DNA of 64,000 nt from Novosphingobium sp. (GCA_024236175.1 JACKKY010000004.1:570501-634500), one strand, 5' to 3'; shown: positions 25,731-34,323, counted from the first letter of the stretch. The notes: a model not told the origin generated them from the sequence alone. Program-made: numbers and translations.

Positions 25731-26540
25731 CTAGGTCGCATGATTGCCGAAGCTACATCGCAGCGTATTCTCCGCGCTCCAATCTTCACCCCAGTGGAAG
25801 AAACCATAATACGTCCGTTGCGGGCGTTTAAAGACATCACGATAACTGACGTATCCATAGTGAACTATCGCAGCACTCCTGTTGCGTATCCTCTCCAAGA
25901 ATGGTCGGACTTCAGACATCTCTTGAAAAACATGAACACATTCGTTCTGCCCTTGGCCAAACACCATGTCTGTTTCGGGGGAAAACTGAACCCATATTTC
26001 CTCTGGCTTGGCGTAAAAATCACGAGGATGCCCGTCAGTGAAAACAATGATGTTGCCGAAGTGCTCAAGCGCATACGCGGGCGTTTGCCCTACATTCTTG
26101 ATGCTGACGGGAAGCACATAGTTGCCATCTCTGCCCTCTTGGACACCTCCCGGCTCCACGATGATATAGGCTCGCAACTGTCGTTCGCTGCTTTTCCGAT
26201 TTTGTCTCAGATCTATGATCAGCGCTATCAAAGCGCCGAAGGCGAGAACGGTCTGGGCAATCACAACCCAGAACATCGGGCCGGTCCAATAGGCCATGCC
26301 CTCTTGAGCAATGATGTCCCTCTGCTCGCGTTGTTCGCGCTGTTTCCCATAGGGATCGCGCTGCTTGGCCACCTCATCCGTAAGGCGGTCGATAGCAACA
26401 ACGGCGTTTGGGCTATTGTTGGTGGCGTTTCTGCTTTGCTCGGCGCCGCCTTGATCGACACTGGTATTACTGGATTGCTGGGCGGCTGAGAGCGCTAGTC
26501 CTGCAAGCGCAATGAAGATGCTCCGATAGCCTCTAAGCAT
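25731..26540 (-). CDS. Hypothetical membrane-anchored protein
   Basis: The product is 269 residues. It opens with a hydrophobic signal-like stretch (SIFIALAGLALSAAQ), then a polar Gln/Asn-rich segment (to ~residue 82), one membrane helix (MFWVVIAQTVLAFGALIALII, ~88-108) and a soluble C-terminal domain of ~150 residues. VSIKNVGQTPAYAL is a phrase common in bacterial proteins of this single-helix type with an Ig-like soluble fold. I recognise no catalytic motif. Its first 46 bases overlap the end of the DUF6471 gene. Function unknown. Confidence 0.6.
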   Translation of the reverse strand: MLRGYRSIFIALAGLALSAAQQSSNTSVDQGGAEQSRNATNNSPNAVVAIDRLTDEVAKQRDPYGKQREQREQRDIIAQEGMAYWTGPMFWVVIAQTVLAFGALIALIIDLRQNRKSSERQLRAYIIVEPGGVQEGRDGNYVLPVSIKNVGQTPAYALEHFGNIIVFTDGHPRDFYAKPEEIWVQFSPETDMVFGQGQNECVHVFQEMSEVRPFLERIRNRSAAIVHYGYVSYRDVFKRPQRTYYGFFHWGEDWSAENTLRCSFGNHAT

Positions 26541-26680
26541 TGAACTAGAAACACCGCTGTGAATTTACCCCGGCTGATCTTGTTCCTTATATTCGGCTCA
26601 TTGTCCATCACGCCAATATCTGCGAGCTTTCCGACCAGATCGGCATAGGTGACGTTCCAGCGCTTTAGCTCCGCCTTCAA
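26495..26680 (-). CDS. DUF6471 small protein
   Basis: The 61-residue product starts at TTG 26680; a stop lies six codons upstream in frame, so no longer version is possible. KAELKRWNVTYADLVGKL and NIRNKISRGKFTAVFLVQCLEAIG match the DUF6471 family, small helical proteins that look like Cro-type helix-turn-helix regulators. Copies occur singly or in mobile regions of alphaproteobacteria. A REP-like palindrome begins 28 bases upstream and may have replaced the original 5' end. It overlaps the next gene by 46 bases. Confidence 0.65.
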   Translation of the reverse strand: MKAELKRWNVTYADLVGKLADIGVMDNEPNIRNKISRGKFTAVFLVQCLEAIGASSLRLQD

Positions 26681-26707
26681 TAGGCCGGTTTTGCGTCAGA
26701 CAGAGTC

Positions 26708-26776
26708 GTCATCCCCGCGAAAGCGGGGACCCAGTTCCAACATCGCGATCCGGGTTCCCGCTTTTGCGGGGATGAC
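26708..26776. repeat. Pair of inverted REP-like palindromes
   Basis: A unit at 26708-26734 (gtcatccccgcgaaagcggg, then acccag) is followed by its inverted partner at 26751-26776 ending gcggggatgac. Each unit is itself a hairpin (CCCCGC/GCGGGG). The same unit occurs at 30538 and 32192-32270. Such elements are common between genes in sphingomonads, where their spread depends on REP-associated transposases. They sit at the 3' side of the arylsulfatase. Confidence 0.8.
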
Positions 26777-26807
26777 GAAGGTTGTTTCAGGCGGATGTGG
26801 TTGCGCG

Positions 26808-29252
26808 CTATTCGCCCGCGCCGCCCGGCTGGCCCAGCGTCACCGTCACGTCCTGGATACTGCCTTCGAAGGTGAACGGCGCTTCATAGGTGTGGACCGC
26901 CGGCGCGCCGGTATCCATGCCGATGTTGAACAGCTCGTTGTTGCCGTGCATGCCGAAAACACTCGGGCTCATCTGGCCGCGAGCCGCTTCGCGCCCGTTG
27001 ACGACAAGCGCCATCGTGCCCCCTGCCCGGCTCTCCTGCTTCCAGCGAAGCTCGACTTTCGACTTGCCGGTGGGAAGCGGCTCCGTGTCGTTCAGCGACA
27101 GGATCGTCTCCCCGAATTCCTGGTTGTCGTAGCGAACCTTCCCGTCCTTGACGTAGAGCGAGTAACCCGCCTCGACACCGCCGGCAGCGACCAGAACGCC
27201 CTCGTCGGAGGGGCTGGCGGTGAATTCGGCAACCAGCGTGTAGTCGCGGCCGATCATCGGAGCCACGACCGCTTCTGAGGTCACCGTCACGCCCGGCTGG
27301 CGGTAGTCGTAAACCGTGCGCCGCTTGTCCTGCAGGTACATCTGCCCGCTCTTCGCGACGCGCCGCGCGCCGAGATCGGCCAGCGGATAGACGTTGTTCG
27401 CCTGCGCCTCGCGTTCGAAAATGCGCTGCAGTTCCGCCAGCTTCCCGGGATATTGGGCGGACAGATCGCGGGTTTCGCCGGGGTCCTTGCGGACATCGTA
27501 GAGTTCCCAGGTGTCCTCGTCGAAGGACACGGCCGAATGGATGTTCCACGACGTCTTCTTGTGCAGCACCACCGCCTTCCAGCCGTCGTGGTAGATGCCG
27601 TGATTGCCCCACAGCTCGTAATACTGCGTCGTGCGCCGGTCAGCCGCGGCGGGGTTATCGAAGCTGTAGTTCAGCGCGATCCCGTCGATGGGCTGTTGCG
27701 GCACACCGTCGACACAGGCAGGCTGTTCGATACCGGCCGCTTCCAGGATCGTGGGAGAGATGTCGGCGATATGGCCGTATTGCGTGCGGATGCCGGGCGT
27801 CTTGATGCCCTTGGGCCATGACACGATCATCGGCACATGATGGCCGCCGTCATGCGCGGTCTGCTTGTAGTAGCGGAACGGCGTGTTGGTCGCGACCGTC
27901 CAGGCCACCGGGAAATGCGGCATGGTGCTGGGGCCGCCCCATTCGTCGTAATGCTTCATGTTCTCGTCGACCGAGGCATGCCCGCCGAACGAGCCGAGCA
28001 GTTCCAGATGATCGCCGTGCAGGCCGCCTTCGGGACTGCCGCCGTTGTCCGCAGTGACGATGATGATCGTGTTGTCGAACTGGCCGTTGCGCTTGAGCTG
28101 GTCGATGATGCGGCCGAACTCGTAGTCGGTCTGGCTCATCTGCGCGGCCATCGCTTCCATCTGGCGCGCGTGGAGCTTCTTGGCCTTGTCGCTCAGGCTG
28201 TCCCAGGGGGCGATTTCCTCCTGCATGGGCGCGTATTCGGTGTGTTCGGGCACCAGCCCCATCGCCTTCTGCCGCTTGAGCACCTGCTTGCGGTATTCAT
28301 CCCAGCCCATGTCGAACCGCCCGCGATACTTGTCGCGCCATTCCTGGGTGGCGTGATGCGGAGAGTGGACCGCGCCGGTCGCCCAGTAGAGGTAGAACGG
28401 CCGGTCCGGCTGGACTGAGCGGATGGAATTGACATAGCCGATCGCGCGGTCGGCAAGGTCGGTGGTCAGGTAATAGTCGTCCCCGCCCACGCTGCCTTCG
28501 ATGTAGCTGTTGTCCTTCACCAGCGACGGGTGGAAGTGGTTCGTGCCGTGCCACATGAAGCCGTAGAAATGGTCGAAACCCTGGCCCAGCGGCCACAGGT
28601 TGTACGGCCCGACCGGAGACTGGTGCGTGGCGGGCGTCTGGTCCCATTTGCCCAGCGCCATGGTGCTGTAGCCGCGATTGCGCAGAACCTTCGCCGTGGT
28701 CGCGGCCGAAGGCGGCACGAAGCCGTCGTAGCCCGGAAAGCCCATGGACGTGCCGCCGTGCGATCCCATGTGCGCGGCGTGGGGATTGCGGCCGGTCAGC
28801 AGCGACACCCGCGAGGGCGAACACAACGGCGTCGAGTGGAAATTGGTGTAGCGCAGGCCGTTGCTGGCCAGCCGGTCCAGATTGGGCGTGGAAGCCAGCC
28901 CGCCGAAAGCGCTGATCAGCCCGAAGCCGGCGTCGTCGATCAGCCAGATCAGGACATTGGGCGCATCCGCCGGCGGCTTGGGCTGATCCGGCCAGGCCTC
29001 CTGCGATTCGGGAAGGTAGGTGCCGATCTTCCCCGCGAACGGCGCCGTGCCGAGCGCGCAGGCTTCACTCGTGGGGACCATCGTCGTCGGCGATGCGACT
29101 GTCGGCGCGCCGGGAGCAGGCGTACCGGCAATGGCGGAGGACGAAACGGCAAGCGACGCGAGAAGGCCGGTCAACCGTCCCCTGCGACGCGGCGGCATCG
29201 AAAACCTGCCCGAAACCGTTACGCGAAATCCGCGACCGCCAGTCCTTGCCAT
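26808..29252 (-). CDS. Exported arylsulfatase
   Basis: The product is 814 residues from ATG 29252 (GAGAGG site; a Met at 29198 is also possible). A basic then hydrophobic N terminus (RRRGRLTGLLASLAVSSSAIAG) looks like a signal peptide or anchor. The sulfatase domain begins NVLIWLIDDAGFG with the metal-binding Asp pair. LCSPSRVSLLTGRN carries the Cys (~144) that must become formylglycine, and VTADNGGSPEG is the second metal site. After ~residue 600 comes a beta-rich C-terminal domain. It would hydrolyse a sulfate ester in the periplasm. It lies between hisZ and purA, with REP-like palindromes downstream (26.7 kb) and before hisZ (30.5 kb), suggesting insertion into a conserved block. Confidence 0.9.
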   Translation of the reverse strand: MARTGGRGFRVTVSGRFSMPPRRRGRLTGLLASLAVSSSAIAGTPAPGAPTVASPTTMVPTSEACALGTAPFAGKIGTYLPESQEAWPDQPKPPADAPNVLIWLIDDAGFGLISAFGGLASTPNLDRLASNGLRYTNFHSTPLCSPSRVSLLTGRNPHAAHMGSHGGTSMGFPGYDGFVPPSAATTAKVLRNRGYSTMALGKWDQTPATHQSPVGPYNLWPLGQGFDHFYGFMWHGTNHFHPSLVKDNSYIEGSVGGDDYYLTTDLADRAIGYVNSIRSVQPDRPFYLYWATGAVHSPHHATQEWRDKYRGRFDMGWDEYRKQVLKRQKAMGLVPEHTEYAPMQEEIAPWDSLSDKAKKLHARQMEAMAAQMSQTDYEFGRIIDQLKRNGQFDNTIIIVTADNGGSPEGGLHGDHLELLGSFGGHASVDENMKHYDEWGGPSTMPHFPVAWTVATNTPFRYYKQTAHDGGHHVPMIVSWPKGIKTPGIRTQYGHIADISPTILEAAGIEQPACVDGVPQQPIDGIALNYSFDNPAAADRRTTQYYELWGNHGIYHDGWKAVVLHKKTSWNIHSAVSFDEDTWELYDVRKDPGETRDLSAQYPGKLAELQRIFEREAQANNVYPLADLGARRVAKSGQMYLQDKRRTVYDYRQPGVTVTSEAVVAPMIGRDYTLVAEFTASPSDEGVLVAAGGVEAGYSLYVKDGKVRYDNQEFGETILSLNDTEPLPTGKSKVELRWKQESRAGGTMALVVNGREAARGQMSPSVFGMHGNNELFNIGMDTGAPAVHTYEAPFTFEGSIQDVTVTLGQPGGAGE

Positions 29253-29407
29253 CTTCCCCACACCTCTCTTTGAGCAAGCCGGAGGCGTCATTGGCCCGCA
29301 CCTCCGCGCGAGCCGCAGCATAAGCATGGGAGGATGACTGTCTAATGCAATTGTCGGTCGAAACGGATAACCGGGACGCATAGCCGACCCGGCCGGCTGT
29401 CGTGCGG

Positions 29408-30520
29408 CTAGAGCGCGACCGCCTCGGTGCCTTGCAGCCTGTGGGTACAGCCGAGCGCCTTCGCATCGTCGGTTTCCGACACGGCCGCGATGGTCCGCCA
29501 GCCGACGGCGCGCAGCCGGGCGGCGACCTGCGGATCGTGGCCGAGCGGCAGGAACAGCGTATCGCGTGGCGCTTCGGCCTCGGCCAGCGCGTCGATCAGC
29601 GGATCGGGATACAGCGAGAAACCGATCGCCGGCTCGTCCTTGCCGAGGATGCGGTATGTCCCGCCGCGCCCGAGCGCCCCGGCAATGCCTTCGGCGTAGA
29701 GCGTGAAGCCGAACCAGCTCTGGTATTCGAAACCGTGGCGTTCGGACGGATCGAGCGTCAGCCGCGCCATGCCGCCCACTCGCGCGGCGATTTCCTTGAG
29801 CGCCGAGATGCGCCCGGCGAGCGCCCCGCCCGCATCGAAGGAGGCCAGCCGCTCGATCGCCGAGTCGAAGGGACCGATCGCATAAAGCAGCGGCAGATAG
29901 GCTTCGCCGCCTGCGGCCACCAGCCCGCCCGCATCCTTAGCGTCGAGCTCCCGCCGGACCGCCTCGATCCTGCCGGGCTCGAGCGGCAGCGCCTTTTCGG
30001 CGAGGGTATCGACCAGATCGGGCAAGGTGAAATCGACGGAAATGCCTGTCGCGCCCGCCGTCTGCAGCGCTTCGATCGCAACGGCGACGACTTCGGCCAC
30101 CGCCGCGACGGAATCGCTGCCGATCAGTTCAGCGCCAAGCTGGAGCCGCTCACGGGTCGGATCGAGGCCAGCGCCCTTGATGGTGACGACCTGCCCCGCA
30201 TAGCACAGGCGCAGCGGCCGTTCGGCTTCGGCCAGCCCGGTCGCGGCGATGCGCCCGACCTGCACGGTGATGTCCGAACGCAGCGCCAGGGTGCGCAGAC
30301 TGGCGGGATCGACGAAACGGAACATACGCCGCGGCTGGACCCCGGCCATGCGGCTCGCCATCGACTTCTCGAATTCGATCACCGGCGGCTGGACCCGGTC
30401 GTATCCATGGCCGTCGAGCACATCGAGCGCCGCGCGCGTAACGCGAGCGGCGGCGGCGGCATCCTGCGGCAGCCGGTCTTCAAGCCCTTCGGGCAGCAGA
30501 TCGCGATCGGTATCTTGCAT
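29408..30520 (-). CDS. hisZ: ATP phosphoribosyltransferase regulatory subunit
   Basis: The product is 370 residues from ATG 30520 (a TTG at 30532 is possible). It is a histidyl-tRNA-synthetase-like protein lacking the tRNA-binding domain. LLPEGLEDRLPQDA, GYDRVQPPVIEFEKS, FRFVDPASLRTLALRSDITVQVGRIAAT and RLCYAGQVV are HisZ blocks. It partners the short form of HisG and gives the first histidine enzyme its feedback control. hisG is not in the window. It follows serA in the sphingomonad order serC-serA-hisZ. Confidence 0.92.
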   Translation of the reverse strand: MQDTDRDLLPEGLEDRLPQDAAAAARVTRAALDVLDGHGYDRVQPPVIEFEKSMASRMAGVQPRRMFRFVDPASLRTLALRSDITVQVGRIAATGLAEAERPLRLCYAGQVVTIKGAGLDPTRERLQLGAELIGSDSVAAVAEVVAVAIEALQTAGATGISVDFTLPDLVDTLAEKALPLEPGRIEAVRRELDAKDAGGLVAAGGEAYLPLLYAIGPFDSAIERLASFDAGGALAGRISALKEIAARVGGMARLTLDPSERHGFEYQSWFGFTLYAEGIAGALGRGGTYRILGKDEPAIGFSLYPDPLIDALAEAEAPRDTLFLPLGHDPQVAARLRAVGWRTIAAVSETDDAKALGCTHRLQGTEAVAL

Positions 30521-30537
30521 CGTAGTAATCAAACCTC

Positions 30538-30563
30538 GTCATCCCCGCTTTCGCGGGGATGAC
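30538..30563. repeat. Single REP-like palindrome
   Basis: A perfect 26-base palindrome (gtcatccccgc, its mirror image following) lies between serA and hisZ. It is the same family as the pairs at 26.7 and 32.2 kb, and may act as an mRNA hairpin that lowers readthrough from serA into hisZ. Confidence 0.8.
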
Positions 30564-30585
30564 TGCATTAGGCAAGTGTGCTCTC

Positions 30586-32172
30586 TCAGAACGCCAGCGG
30601 CATCACCGTCTTCACGCCCGGCAGGTCGCAGGCCTTGTCCATGAGTTCCTTCGAGATCGGGCTGTCGAGCGAAAGCAGCAACACCGCTTCCCCGCCCGCC
30701 ACGCGGCGACCGAGATGGAACGTGCCGATATTGATGCCGTTCTCGCCCAGCAGGGTGCCGATCCGGCCGATAAAACCGGGGGCGTCCTCGTTGACGATAT
30801 AGAGCATGTGTCCGTCGAGGTCCGCCTCGATGCCGATGCCGAAGATCTCCACAAGGCGCGGCGCCTCGTTGCCGAACAGCGTGCCCGCGACCGAACGCGG
30901 CCCCTGGCTGGTGGCGACGGTAACGCGCAGCAGCGTGTGGTAGACGCCCTCGCGATCGTGCCGGACGGACCGCACGTCCAGCCCGCGTTCCTTGGCGAGG
31001 AAGGGCGCGTTGACCATGTTCACCGTGTCCGAATACTGCTTCATGAACCCGGCCAGCACGGCTGCCTCGATCGGCTTGCCGTTCAGCTCTGCGGCCGCTC
31101 CCGAACGCTCGATGCTGATCTCGGTCAGGTTGCCGTGGGCGAGCTGGCCGACAAGGCTTCCCAGCTTCTCGGCAAGGCCCATGTACGGCCTGAGCTTCGG
31201 CGCTTCCTCGGCCGACAGCGACGGCATGTTGAGCGCATTGGTGACACCGCCGCTCACAAGGTAATCGGCGATCTGTTCGGCCACCTGCAAGGCGACGTTG
31301 ACCTGCGCCTCGGTGGTCGACGCGCCAAGGTGCGGCGTGCAGATGAAGTTCGGAGCGCCGAACAGCACGTTATCCTTGGCCGGCTCCTCGGCGAAAACGT
31401 CGAGCGCGGCACCGGCGACATGACCCGATTCGAGCGCATCCTTGAGCGCGCCCTCGTCGATCAGTCCGCCGCGCGCGCAATTGACGATGCGCACGCCCTT
31501 CTTGGTCTTGGCAAGGTTTTCCGCCGACAGGATGTTGCGGGTCTGGTCGGTCAGCGGCGTGTGCAGGGTGATGAAGTCCGCCTTGGCCAGCAAGGTGTCG
31601 AGATCGGCCTTCTCCACGCCCATTTCCACGGCGCGTTCCTCGGTGAGGAAGGGATCGTAGGCGACGACCTTCATCTTCAGGCCGAGCGCGCGGCTCGCGA
31701 CGATCGAGCCGATGTTGCCGGCGCCGATCAGGCCGAGCGTCTTTCCCGTCACTTCCACGCCCATGAAAGCGCTCTTCGGCCACTCGCCTGCCTGCGTGCG
31801 CGTGTTCGCATCGGGAATCTGGCGGGCCAGCGCCATCATCATCGCAACGGCATGTTCGGCAGTGGTGATCGAATTGCCGAACGGCGTGTTCATCACCACG
31901 ATGCCCCTGGAGCTGGCATAGGGGATGTCGACATTGTCGACGCCGATGCCGGCCCGGCCGATGACCTTGAGGTTGGTCGCGGCGTCGATGATCTCCTTGG
32001 TCACCTTCGTCGCCGAGCGGATCGCCAGGCCATCGTACTGGCCGATGATCTCCTTGAGCTCCTCGGGCTTCAGGCCGGTGATCTCGTCGACCTCGCAGCC
32101 GCGCTCGCGAAAGATCTGCGCGGCGTTCGGGTCCATCTTGTCGGAAATGAGGACTTTGGGTTTCTGAGACAT
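30586..32172 (-). CDS. serA: D-3-phosphoglycerate dehydrogenase
   Basis: The 528-residue long form starts at ATG 32172 behind GGAGGAA. It oxidises 3-phosphoglycerate with NAD in the first step of serine synthesis. GRAGIGVDNVDIPYAS, the NAD motif LGLIGAGNIGSIVASRALGL, NCARGGLIDEGAL and TPHLGASTTEAQ are present. An intervening domain and a C-terminal ACT domain (LYIVNEDAPGFIGRIGTLLG) that senses serine follow. It is preceded by serC in the same direction. Confidence 0.97.
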   Translation of the reverse strand: MSQKPKVLISDKMDPNAAQIFRERGCEVDEITGLKPEELKEIIGQYDGLAIRSATKVTKEIIDAATNLKVIGRAGIGVDNVDIPYASSRGIVVMNTPFGNSITTAEHAVAMMMALARQIPDANTRTQAGEWPKSAFMGVEVTGKTLGLIGAGNIGSIVASRALGLKMKVVAYDPFLTEERAVEMGVEKADLDTLLAKADFITLHTPLTDQTRNILSAENLAKTKKGVRIVNCARGGLIDEGALKDALESGHVAGAALDVFAEEPAKDNVLFGAPNFICTPHLGASTTEAQVNVALQVAEQIADYLVSGGVTNALNMPSLSAEEAPKLRPYMGLAEKLGSLVGQLAHGNLTEISIERSGAAAELNGKPIEAAVLAGFMKQYSDTVNMVNAPFLAKERGLDVRSVRHDREGVYHTLLRVTVATSQGPRSVAGTLFGNEAPRLVEIFGIGIEADLDGHMLYIVNEDAPGFIGRIGTLLGENGINIGTFHLGRRVAGGEAVLLLSLDSPISKELMDKACDLPGVKTVMPLAF

Positions 32173-32191
32173 TCTGGAGTTCCTCCAATTT

Positions 32192-32270
32192 CATCATCCC
32201 CGCGAAAGCGGGGACCCAGCTGCACAACCTCGGGAATTACCAACTGGGTTCCCGCTTTCGCGGGAATGAC
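32192..32270. repeat. Pair of inverted REP-like palindromes between serC and serA
   Basis: A unit at 32192-32220 (catccccgcgaaagcgggga, then cccag) is followed by its inverted partner at 32245-32270 (ctgggttcccgctttcgcgg, then gaatgac). Together they could fold into a long hairpin in the serC-serA transcript. They are the same family as the elements at 26.7 and 30.5 kb. Confidence 0.8.
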
Positions 32271-32276
32271 GGGGAA

Positions 32277-33404
32277 TTACGTGCGAAGGGTGGCGTAAGC
32301 CCAGTCGAGCCAGGGTCCGAGCGCCTCGATATCGGCGGTGTCGACAGTGGCGCCGCACCAGATCCTGAGGCCCGGAGGGGCATCGCGGTAGCCGGCGATA
32401 TCATAGGCCGCGCCCTGATCCTCGAGCAGCTTGGCGAACGCCTTGATGAAATCGGCATCGGCGCCTTCGACCGAGAGGCAGACGGACGTCTTCGAGCGAA
32501 TCCCGCGATCCACCGCGAGATGGCTCAGCCAGTCGCGCTCGTGCACGATCCTGTCGAGCGCTTCGGCATTGGCGTCGGAGCGCGCCTGCAGGCCCTTGAG
32601 GCCGCCCAGCCCTTTCGCCCATTCGAGCGCGAAAATCGCATCTTCCACCGCCAGCATGGACGGCGTGTTGATCGTCTCGCCCTTGAAGACGCCTTCGGTC
32701 AGCTTGCCGCCCTTGGTGAGGCGGAAGACCTTGGGCAGCGGCCAGCTCGGCGTGTAGCTTTCCAGCCGCTCGACAGCGCGGGGGCCGAGGATCAGCACGC
32801 CGTGCGCGCCCTCGCCGCCGAGCACCTTCTGCCAGGAGAAGGTGGCGACATCGATCCTGTCCCAGGGAATGTCATAAGCGAACACCGCGCTGGTCGCATC
32901 GGCGAAGCACAGGCCCTCGCGGTCCTCGGCGATCCATTCGCCGTCCGGCACGCGCACGCCCGAAGTGGTGCCGTTCCAGGTGAACAGCACGTCGTCCGAC
33001 CAGTCGACCTTGTCGAGATCGGGAAGCTGGCCGTAATCGGCGCGCATCACGGTCGGCTCTAGCTTGAGCTGCTTGACTGCATCGGTGACCCAACCCTCAC
33101 CGAAGCTTTCCCAGGCCAGCGTCGTCACGCCGCGCGCGCCGAGCATCGTCCACATCGCCATTTCGAAAGCGCCGGTATCGGAACCGGGCACGATGCCGAT
33201 GCGATGCGTGTCCGGCAGTTCGAGCACTTCGCGCATCAGGTCGATGCAATAGGCAAGCCGCGACTTGCCGATCTTCGCGCGGTGCGAACGGCCCAGCGAT
33301 TCTTTCGCCAGCTTTTCAGGGGAATATCCCGGCGGCTTGGCGCAGGGACCGGAAGAAAAATGCGGACGCGCAGGCTTGCGCGCCGGAACAGTCGTATCAG
33401 TCAT
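32277..33404 (-). CDS. serC: Phosphoserine aminotransferase
   Basis: The 375-residue PLP enzyme converts 3-phosphohydroxypyruvate to phosphoserine. RPHFSSGPCAKPPGYS at the N terminus, IVPGSDTGAFEMAMWTMLG, VRVPDGEWI, ATSAVFAYDIPW and SWQKVLGGEGAHGVLILGPRA (PLP Lys in WQKVLGGEG) mark the alphaproteobacterial SerC type. The start is ATG 33404. The ribosome site lies inside a leader hairpin, so translation may be regulated. It begins the serC-serA-hisZ group. Confidence 0.95.
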   Translation of the reverse strand: MTDTTVPARKPARPHFSSGPCAKPPGYSPEKLAKESLGRSHRAKIGKSRLAYCIDLMREVLELPDTHRIGIVPGSDTGAFEMAMWTMLGARGVTTLAWESFGEGWVTDAVKQLKLEPTVMRADYGQLPDLDKVDWSDDVLFTWNGTTSGVRVPDGEWIAEDREGLCFADATSAVFAYDIPWDRIDVATFSWQKVLGGEGAHGVLILGPRAVERLESYTPSWPLPKVFRLTKGGKLTEGVFKGETINTPSMLAVEDAIFALEWAKGLGGLKGLQARSDANAEALDRIVHERDWLSHLAVDRGIRSKTSVCLSVEGADADFIKAFAKLLEDQGAAYDIAGYRDAPPGLRIWCGATVDTADIEALGPWLDWAYATLRT

Positions 33405-33410
33405 GTCTGA

Positions 33411-33450
33411 CTCTCCTTGCAGAGAGCACGCGCGGCGTTGGGACCGCGTG
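33411..33450 (-). ncRNA. Candidate serC leader RNA (two hairpins)
   Basis: Directly before serC the minus strand has a stem CACGCG/CGCGTG (33427-33450) and then CTCTC-TGCAAG-GAGAG (33411-33426). The second hairpin's 3' arm is the AAGGAGAG ribosome site, so folding would hide it. A serC leader motif of conserved hairpins before serC is known in Alphaproteobacteria. The position and general form agree, but I could not compare with a covariance model. Confidence 0.45.
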
Positions 33451-33578
33451 GCCCGGAGCCGCCAATAGTGTTGCGGCGCAGCAAGTCAAGTCGTCGGCGA
33501 TTGCCTGGACTGCAAATCCGGCGGAAAAAGCCCTTGGCTAACCTGATATTAACCTCGGTTGCGGCAAGAATCTGCCGT

Positions 33579-34238
33579 ATGCGGCAACTTCTTGCACTCC
33601 TGCCCCTGGTGGCCAGCCTGAGCGCGTGCATCGACATCCCGCAGTCGTCCAAGCGCCAGAGCGTGACGCGTTCGACGTCCTTCGCGACGGTGCGTCCAGA
33701 AGCGCGGCAGTGCCTCGCCGAGTTGAGCGCCACGCGCGCCAACTTCACGCCCCTGCCGGACGAATATTACGGCGCGGGCTGTTCGACGCTGAACGCCGTG
33801 AAGCTTTCCAGCCTGAGGAGCGACAACGCCTCGCTCGGCCTCTCGAACCTCGGCCCGGTCACCTGTCCGCTTGCCAATACTTTCGCCGGCTGGGCCCGCT
33901 ACGGCGTGGACCGCGCCGCGCGCCAGGTCCTCGGCAGCCCGCTGGTGCGGATCGAGACTTTCGGCAGCTACAATTGCCGCAACGTCGCCGGCACGTCGCG
34001 CCGCTCGGCCCATGCGACCGGCAATGCGATCGACGTATCCGCTTTCGTGCTGGCGGACGGGCGGAGGATATCGGTGCTCGGCGACTGGAGCTCCGGCACC
34101 GAATCGGAACGCCGGTTCCTGCGAATCGTCCATTCGAGCGCCTGCAAGCGCTTCGGCACCGTGCTCGGCCCCAATTACAACGCCGCGCACCGCGACCATT
34201 TCCACGTTGAATTCAGCGGCAGCGATTTCTGCCGATAG
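33579..34238 (+). CDS. Extensin-like C-terminal-domain lipoprotein
   Basis: The product is 219 residues from ATG 33579. LLALLPLVASLSACID is a lipoprotein signal with the acylated Cys at ~17. The remainder is the extensin-like domain (PF06904 type): ITCP-like PVTCPLANTFAGWAR, GSYNCRNVAG, RRSAHATGNAIDVSAFVLADG and DHFHVEFSG. The HxxGxAxD and HFH positions resemble metal peptidases of the D-Ala-D-Ala carboxypeptidase fold, so a cell-wall role is likely. It is divergent from serC. Confidence 0.85.
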   Translation: MRQLLALLPLVASLSACIDIPQSSKRQSVTRSTSFATVRPEARQCLAELSATRANFTPLPDEYYGAGCSTLNAVKLSSLRSDNASLGLSNLGPVTCPLANTFAGWARYGVDRAARQVLGSPLVRIETFGSYNCRNVAGTSRRSAHATGNAIDVSAFVLADGRRISVLGDWSSGTESERRFLRIVHSSACKRFGTVLGPNYNAAHRDHFHVEFSGSDFCR

Positions 34239-34262
34239 GAACAGGCAGGTCCCAGACGATTT

Positions 34263-34309
34263 GCCCACCCCAACCCCTCCCGCAATCGGGAAGTCGCAGC
34301 GGGGTGGGC
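34263..34309. terminator. Large inverted repeat between convergent genes
   Basis: GCCCACCCC at 34263-34271 is mirrored by GGGGTGGGC at 34301-34309, with an inner CCCG/CGGG hairpin. It lies in the 85-base gap between the convergent extensin-like and amidohydrolase genes. The + strand continues GAAAA and the minus strand AAATCG, so it is not a classic U-tract terminator. Confidence 0.45.
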
Positions 34310-34323
34310 GAAAAGCCGCGATA

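Noticed and set aside
30559..32298. A long open frame opposite serA (579 codons)
   Set aside because: It mirrors serA on the other strand and is Asp/Arg/His-rich, as expected from the reverse of a high-GC gene. The same applies to long frames opposite purA (24280-25395), P450-2 (45688-46905), P450-3 (48158-49522), P450-4 (50224-51435), amidohydrolase 2 (36277-37521) and the acyl-CoA-dehydrogenase-like gene (44473-45576).
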